Under the pieces are notes generated by a model. The model made no database searches and was not told where the DNA came from. It saw only the letters and a list, made by a program, of their open reading frames with translations. A program made the translations under genes and the position numbers. From an uncultured Duncaniella sp. (GTDB lineage Bacteria; Bacteroidota; Bacteroidia; Bacteroidales; Muribaculaceae), in contig NZ_CAJTQC010000012.1 in NCBI RefSeq assembly GCF_910578445.1, forward strand, positions 12,989 through 76,988: 64,000 bases of DNA, read 5' to 3'. Each line of letters opens with the position of its first letter. Position 1 is the stretch's first letter. This document shows, one piece after another, positions 59,996-64,000 of the stretch.

Positions 59996-60730
59996 TTAAC
60001 GGTTGTTTTTGGGTTTGCGGAAACCGCCACGACGGGGAGCACCGTTTGAAGAAGAGTTGCGGCTGTCCTTCTGAGTGTTTGTGTACTGGGGAGCGAGGTC
60101 ACGCTTTCCGTAAACCTCACCACGGCAGATCCAAACCTTCACGCCGATAACACCAACCTTAGTGTGAGCTTCTACGAGAGCGTAGTCGATGTCAGCACGA
60201 AGAGTGTGGAGCGGTGTACGGCCTTCCTTGAACATCTCCGAACGGGCCATTTCGGCTCCGTTGAGACGGCCTGAAATCTGAACCTTGATACCTTCAGCAC
60301 CTGCACGCATTGTTGATGCGACTGCCATCTTGACAGCACGACGGTAGGCAATCTTGCCTTCGATCTGGCGGGCGATGGTCGATGCTACGATCTGGGCGTC
60401 GAGTTCGGGACGTTTTACTTCGTAGATGTTGATCTGGACATCCTTGTCGGTGATCTTCTTGAGCTCTTCCTTCAGCTTGTCGACTTCAGCGCCGCCCTTG
60501 CCGATGATGAGGCCGGGACGCGAGGTGCAGACAGTGATGGTGATGAGCTTCATGGTGCGCTCGATGACGATGCGCGAAACGCTTGACTTTGCAAGACGGA
60601 CATTGAGATACTTGCGGAGTTTTGAGTCCTCAAGCAGAGTATCGCCGTATTTCTTACCGCCATACCAGTTAGAGTCCCATCCACGGATAACTCCCAAGCG
60701 ATTGCTGATTGGATTTACTTTCTGTCCCAT
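59996..60730 (-). CDS. rpsC: 30S ribosomal protein S3
   Basis: 244-aa mRNA-entry protein. MGQKVNPISNRLGVIRGWDS start, KH domain with GLIIGKGGAEVDKLKEELKK, C-domain with QISGRLNGAEMARSEMFKEG and GVIGVKVWICRGE. A basic, Ser/Gly/Arg-rich tail ends the protein. Only 3 nt after rplV. Confidence 0.98.
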   Translation of the reverse strand: MGQKVNPISNRLGVIRGWDSNWYGGKKYGDTLLEDSKLRKYLNVRLAKSSVSRIVIERTMKLITITVCTSRPGLIIGKGGAEVDKLKEELKKITDKDVQINIYEVKRPELDAQIVASTIARQIEGKIAYRRAVKMAVASTMRAGAEGIKVQISGRLNGAEMARSEMFKEGRTPLHTLRADIDYALVEAHTKVGVIGVKVWICRGEVYGKRDLAPQYTNTQKDSRNSSSNGAPRRGGFRKPKNNR

Positions 60731-60733
60731 TTG

Positions 60734-61144
60734 TTAAGCTTTAGCGTTTTTGTTATCAATTGTGTCAACAATCAATGTGACGTGGTTTGCGCGTTTGCGG
60801 ATACGGTAGCCACGGCCCTGCGGAGCAGTGCGGAGACGCTTGAGCATAGGAGCACAGTTTACATAGATTGTGCTGATATAGAGCTCGCCGGCGTCGGCCT
60901 TGCGTTCGTTCTTGGCTTCCCAGTTGGCGATAGCCGAGCGGAGAAGCTTTTCGAGGCGGGCAGCAGCTTCCTTATTAGAAAATTTCAGGATACCGAGTGC
61001 ACGGTTGACCTCTACCCCGCGGACCATGTCAGCGACAAGGCGCATCTTGCGGGGGGAGGTGGGGATGTTGAGGAGCTTTGCGAAAGCTACCGTCTTCTGT
61101 TCGGCTTTCCTGAGGTCGGCTGAATTTCTTTTTCTTACACCCAT
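60734..61144 (-). CDS. rplV: 50S ribosomal protein L22
   Basis: 136-aa tunnel-lining protein. IPTSPRKMRLVADMVRGVEV, AIANWEAKN and the beta-hairpin RLRTAPQGRGYRIRKRANHV, the part that narrows the exit tunnel, identify it. 54 nt after rpsS. Confidence 0.98.
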   Translation of the reverse strand: MGVRKRNSADLRKAEQKTVAFAKLLNIPTSPRKMRLVADMVRGVEVNRALGILKFSNKEAAARLEKLLRSAIANWEAKNERKADAGELYISTIYVNCAPMLKRLRTAPQGRGYRIRKRANHVTLIVDTIDNKNAKA

Positions 61145-61198
61145 TTTATTGTAATTCTTTTCTTTTTTACAAATGAATTAGTTATATCAGGGCCCAAA

Positions 61199-61468
61199 TT
61201 ATTTCTTGCGGTTACCGGAGTGACCACGGAAGGTACGTGTGGGAGCGAACTCACCGAGCTTGTGGCCGACCATGTTTTCAGTAACGTAGACAGGGATAAA
61301 TTTGTTACCGTTGTGAACTGCGAAAGTGTGACCTACAAATTCGGGGGCGATCATCGATGCACGGCTCCATGTTTTGATAACCGACTTCTTACCGCTCTCT
61401 TCCATTGCAGCGACCTTCTTTTCGAGCTTCACGCTGATAAACGGGCCTTTTTTTAATGAACGACTCAT
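61199..61468 (-). CDS. rpsS: 30S ribosomal protein S19
   Basis: 89-aa head protein. MSRSLKKGPFISVKLEKKVA, KTWSRASMIAPEFVGHTFAV and FAPTRTFRGHSGNRKK are diagnostic. 26 nt after rplB. Confidence 0.98.
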   Translation of the reverse strand: MSRSLKKGPFISVKLEKKVAAMEESGKKSVIKTWSRASMIAPEFVGHTFAVHNGNKFIPVYVTENMVGHKLGEFAPTRTFRGHSGNRKK

Positions 61469-61494
61469 GATAAGTGTTGCTAATTTAAATCAGA

Positions 61495-62322
61495 TTACTT
61501 TTTTCTTCTTTCAATGATGTACTTCGAAGAATGTTTCTTCGGGGCACGAGTCTTAAGACCCTTAGCGTAAAGACCCTTGCGAGAGCGGGGATGACCACCT
61601 GAAGCGCGGCCTTCACCACCACCCATCGGGTGATCGACAGGGTTCATAACAACGCCACGGTTGCGGGGACGGCGACCGAGCCAGCGTGAACGGCCGGCCT
61701 TACCGGAACGTTCGAGCGAGTGCTCTGAGTTACCGACAACACCGATAGTAGCGCGGCATGCGGCGAGGATCTTGCGGGTTTCACCCGAAGGTAATTTGAC
61801 GATGGCGTAGGTGCCTTCACGAGATACGAGCTGGGCGAAAGTGCCTGCCGAACGAGCCATGAAAGCGCCCTGGCCGGGACGCAACTCAATGTTGTGGATG
61901 AGCGTACCTACAGGAATGTTTGCCAGCGGGAGGCAGTTTCCTACTTCCGGCTGAGCCTCGGGACCTGAAAGGAGTTCATCACCAACCTTTAAGCCGTTGG
62001 GTGCAATGATGTAAGCTTTAGCACCGTCTTTGTAGTAAAGGAGGGCGATACGGGCCGAACGGTTAGGATCGTACTCGATGCTCTTCACTACTGCGGGAAC
62101 ACCGTCTTTTGTTCTCTTAAAGTCTATGATGCGGTATTTGCGCTTGTGGCCACCACCAAGGTAGCGGGTGGTGAGATGGCCTTCGGAGTTACGTCCTCCG
62201 GAGGCCTTTTTGCCGACTGTAAGAGATTTTTCCGGTGTAGTAGCAGTGATGGTACCTTTAAATACACCGATAACTTTGTGTCTCTGCCCAGGTGTTGTGG
62301 GCTTGAATTTTCTTACTGCCAT
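61495..62322 (-). CDS. rplB: 50S ribosomal protein L2
   Basis: 275-aa core protein next to the peptidyl-transferase centre. GRNSEGHLTTRYLGGGHKRK, the N-terminal OB fold, and MNPVDHPMGGGEGRASGGHP, which carries the conserved His, are diagnostic. 8 nt after rplW. Confidence 0.98.
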   Translation of the reverse strand: MAVRKFKPTTPGQRHKVIGVFKGTITATTPEKSLTVGKKASGGRNSEGHLTTRYLGGGHKRKYRIIDFKRTKDGVPAVVKSIEYDPNRSARIALLYYKDGAKAYIIAPNGLKVGDELLSGPEAQPEVGNCLPLANIPVGTLIHNIELRPGQGAFMARSAGTFAQLVSREGTYAIVKLPSGETRKILAACRATIGVVGNSEHSLERSGKAGRSRWLGRRPRNRGVVMNPVDHPMGGGEGRASGGHPRSRKGLYAKGLKTRAPKKHSSKYIIERRKK

Positions 62323-62330
62323 TTTTATAT

Positions 62331-62627
62331 TTAGATATTGCTATAGAAGTCAATATTCTGTCCTTCTGCAACAGTAACAAGCGCTTTCTTCCAAGCGGCG
62401 GTCTTGCCACGGAGCAGACCGCTCTTGGTCCAGCGAGACTTGTTCTTGCTGCGGACATTGATGGTGTTTACGCGAACCACTTTAACGCCGTAGAGCTTCT
62501 CGACGAGGGCCTTGATCTGATATTTGTTAGCCTCAGGAGAAACGGCGAAGGTGTAGCGGTTAAGCTTCTCGATGAGATTGCTTGCCTTCTCTGTTACGAT
62601 GGGTTTGATTGAGATTTCCATTGTCAA
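62331..62627 (-). CDS. rplW: 50S ribosomal protein L23
   Basis: 98-aa protein at the tunnel exit, docking site for trigger factor and SRP. IKPIVTEKASNLIEKLNRYT and VEKLYGVKVVRVNTINVRSK are diagnostic. A second in-frame ATG (62621, MEISIKP) is an equally likely start. 20 nt after rplD. Confidence 0.97.
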   Translation of the reverse strand: MTMEISIKPIVTEKASNLIEKLNRYTFAVSPEANKYQIKALVEKLYGVKVVRVNTINVRSKNKSRWTKSGLLRGKTAAWKKALVTVAEGQNIDFYSNI

Positions 62628-62647
62628 AGTTGTTTTCTCTGGTGAGG

Positions 62648-63268
62648 TTAGATTTTATTAATGAAATCAAGGCTGCTCTCGGTTACGATAACAGCGTTGG
62701 AATTCATGAGCGCGTAAGTATTGATATCCGATACGACCATAGTCTGGGCATAGGGGATATTACGTGCCGACAAAGTTACGTTTTTATTTTGACCCGGTAA
62801 AACGAGAAGGATTTTTTTGCCGTCAACTTTAAGATTTTTAGCAAAATTTACGAAATCTTTAGTCTTCGGAGCCTCGAAGTTGAAATCTTCAACCACGATG
62901 AGCTGTGAATCCTGCACCTTGTAGGTCAACGCACTTTTGCGAGCGAGCTGTTTCACTTTCTTATTCAACTTGAAGCGATAGTCACGGGGACGGGGACCGA
63001 ACACGCGGCCACCACCCACGAGGACGGGCGAGTTGATGTCACCGATACGGCTGCCGCCGCCGCCCTTCTGCTTGTGGAGCTTGCGGGTAGAACCCGAAAC
63101 TTCGCTGCGTTCCTTGGATTTGTGAGTACCCTGACGCTTGTTGGCGAGATACTGCTTCACATCGAGATAAACGGCGTGCTCGTTTGCATCTACTGCAAAA
63201 ACTTCGTCGCTGAGCTGTGCTTTGCGACCGGTGTCTTCACCTTTGATATTGTAAATTGCGACTTCCAT
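62648..63268 (-). CDS. rplD: 50S ribosomal protein L4
   Basis: 206-aa tunnel protein. MEVAIYNIKGEDTGRKAQLS, KQYLANKRQGTHKSKERSEV and the tunnel loop region KLHKQKGGGGSRIGDINSPV (with GGRVFGPRPRDY after it) are diagnostic. Start overlaps the rplC stop by 1 nt. Confidence 0.98.
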   Translation of the reverse strand: MEVAIYNIKGEDTGRKAQLSDEVFAVDANEHAVYLDVKQYLANKRQGTHKSKERSEVSGSTRKLHKQKGGGGSRIGDINSPVLVGGGRVFGPRPRDYRFKLNKKVKQLARKSALTYKVQDSQLIVVEDFNFEAPKTKDFVNFAKNLKVDGKKILLVLPGQNKNVTLSARNIPYAQTMVVSDINTYALMNSNAVIVTESSLDFINKI

Positions 63269-63885
63269 TATTTCTCAATTAAAACGATTGAACCTTTACT
63301 TCCGGGGATTGAGCCCTTGATGAGGAGCAGATTGTGTTCTGCAATCACCTTGAGCACCTGGAGGTTTTGAATTGTCACTTTCTCGTTGCCCATCTGGCCT
63401 GCCATACGCATGCCCTTGAACACCTTTGCGGGATATGAGCAGGCGCCGACCGAACCGGGAGCGCGAAGGCGGTTGTGCTGACCGTGAGTGCTCTGGCCTA
63501 CGCCACCGAATCCGTGACGCTTAACCACACCCTGGAAACCTTTACCCTTCGATGTTCCCTGGATATCGACGAAGTCATTCTCGTTGAAGAGGTCAACGGT
63601 GATGGTGTCACCGAGATTGTACTCGCCGTCAAATCCTTTGAACTCGGCCAAGTGGCGCTGGGGAGCTACTCCGGCTTTCTTGAAGTGACCGGCCATAGGG
63701 GCTGTTGTGTGCTTGTCTTTTTTCTCTACAAAGCCAAGCTGCACGGCCTCATAACCGTCTTTGTCAGCCGTCTTAATCTGAGTAACTACGCAGGGGCCTA
63801 CTTCGATAACAGTGCACGGCACGTTCTTGCCGTCGGCACTGAAAACGGATGTCATTCCGATTTTCTTTCCTAATAATCCTGGCAT
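63268..63885 (-). CDS. rplC: 50S ribosomal protein L3
   Basis: 205-aa assembly-initiator protein. MPGLLGKKIGMTSVFSADGK, DIQGTSKGKGFQGVVKRHGF and GKRMAGQMGN-like segment (KGMRMAGQMGNEKVTIQNL) are diagnostic. Follows rpsJ by about 80 nt, an AT-rich spacer without visible features. Confidence 0.98.
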   Translation of the reverse strand: MPGLLGKKIGMTSVFSADGKNVPCTVIEVGPCVVTQIKTADKDGYEAVQLGFVEKKDKHTTAPMAGHFKKAGVAPQRHLAEFKGFDGEYNLGDTITVDLFNENDFVDIQGTSKGKGFQGVVKRHGFGGVGQSTHGQHNRLRAPGSVGACSYPAKVFKGMRMAGQMGNEKVTIQNLQVLKVIAEHNLLLIKGSIPGSKGSIVLIEK

Positions 63886-63964
63886 TTCTCTTTGATTTAA
63901 AATGTGAACTGTTGTGGGAGTTTGTTGTGATGTTTACTTAATCTTTCCGGTTGTTCCGAGGCGA

Positions 63965-64000
63965 TTACACCTTGATTTCCACTTCGACACCTGAGGGAAG
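63965..64000 (-). CDS. rpsJ: 30S ribosomal protein S10, C-terminal end only
   Basis: The last 11 codons (LPSGVEVEIKV, stop TAA) of S10 are present; the rest lies beyond the window. The sequence is the conserved S10 C-terminus, and its place ahead of rplC fits the S10 operon. Confidence 0.93.
   Translation of the reverse strand, partial: LPSGVEVEIKV

Noticed and set aside
1..64000. CRISPR arrays, tRNA and rRNA genes, insertion sequences, prophage genes
   Set aside because: Looked for regularly spaced repeats, tRNA-like TTCGA arms, transposase and integrase frames; none found.

Overview
The window looks like a chromosome segment of a Bacteroidales bacterium, most likely of the Muribaculaceae (S24-7) type, though the family is an inference. 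Evidence seen in the sequence: promoters follow the Bacteroidetes consensus (TTTG, about 20 nt, TAnnTTTG); starts are preceded by A-rich stretches rather than Shine-Dalgarno sites; the ribosomal cluster carries map between secY and infA and a cysteine-free L36; M56/TonB, BlaI, OmpA and type-IX-like C-terminal families typical of the phylum are present. There are no rRNA or tRNA genes, CRISPR arrays, transposases or phage genes.

Layout. 1-6078: two convergent cobalamin operons (cobQ-cobD-cbiB on +, cobU-cobT-cobS-cobC on -) covering amidation, aminopropanol attachment and nucleotide-loop assembly. 6121-7039: an 893-bp unit bounded by a perfect 26-bp direct repeat, carrying its own promoter, a 65-aa protein and a frameshifted GNAT acetyltransferase; it sits at the 3' end of a membrane flippase-like gene (7005-8087). 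8166-18142: glyoxalase-type enzyme, GNAT, holB, an AddB-like nuclease, hemW, a divergent GDPD-like protein, a patatin and a GH13 amylase. 18285-24178 (-): dxr, rseP, rlmI and a dipeptidyl peptidase III lipoprotein. 24291-31791 (+): TPR protein, M3 peptidase, a radical-SAM/DUF4130 DNA-repair-associated pair and a YjjU-like patatin. 31825-36289 (-): CpsB-like phosphatase, M56-TonB sensor with its BlaI repressor, and an outer-membrane protein.

36722-41830 (+) is an envelope region: an 856-aa coiled-coil lipoprotein and an OmpA-family protein, both with the codon bias of very highly expressed genes, then a secreted protein with a sorting-type C-terminus. MsrA-MsrB lipoprotein (+) and transketolase (-) follow, then 1.3 kb without a gene but with several hairpins (45325-46644), a FucP-type sugar transporter and a small membrane protein.

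48679-64000 (-) is the S10-spc-alpha ribosomal supercluster from the end of rpsJ to rplQ, including secY, map, infA, rpmJ and rpoA. It is contiguous except for two unusually long non-coding gaps: 318 bp before rpsD and 339 bp between rpsN and rpsH. The most unusual items are the repeat-bounded GNAT unit, the highly expressed lipoprotein/OmpA operon, the hairpin-rich 1.3-kb gap and the two gaps in the ribosomal cluster.
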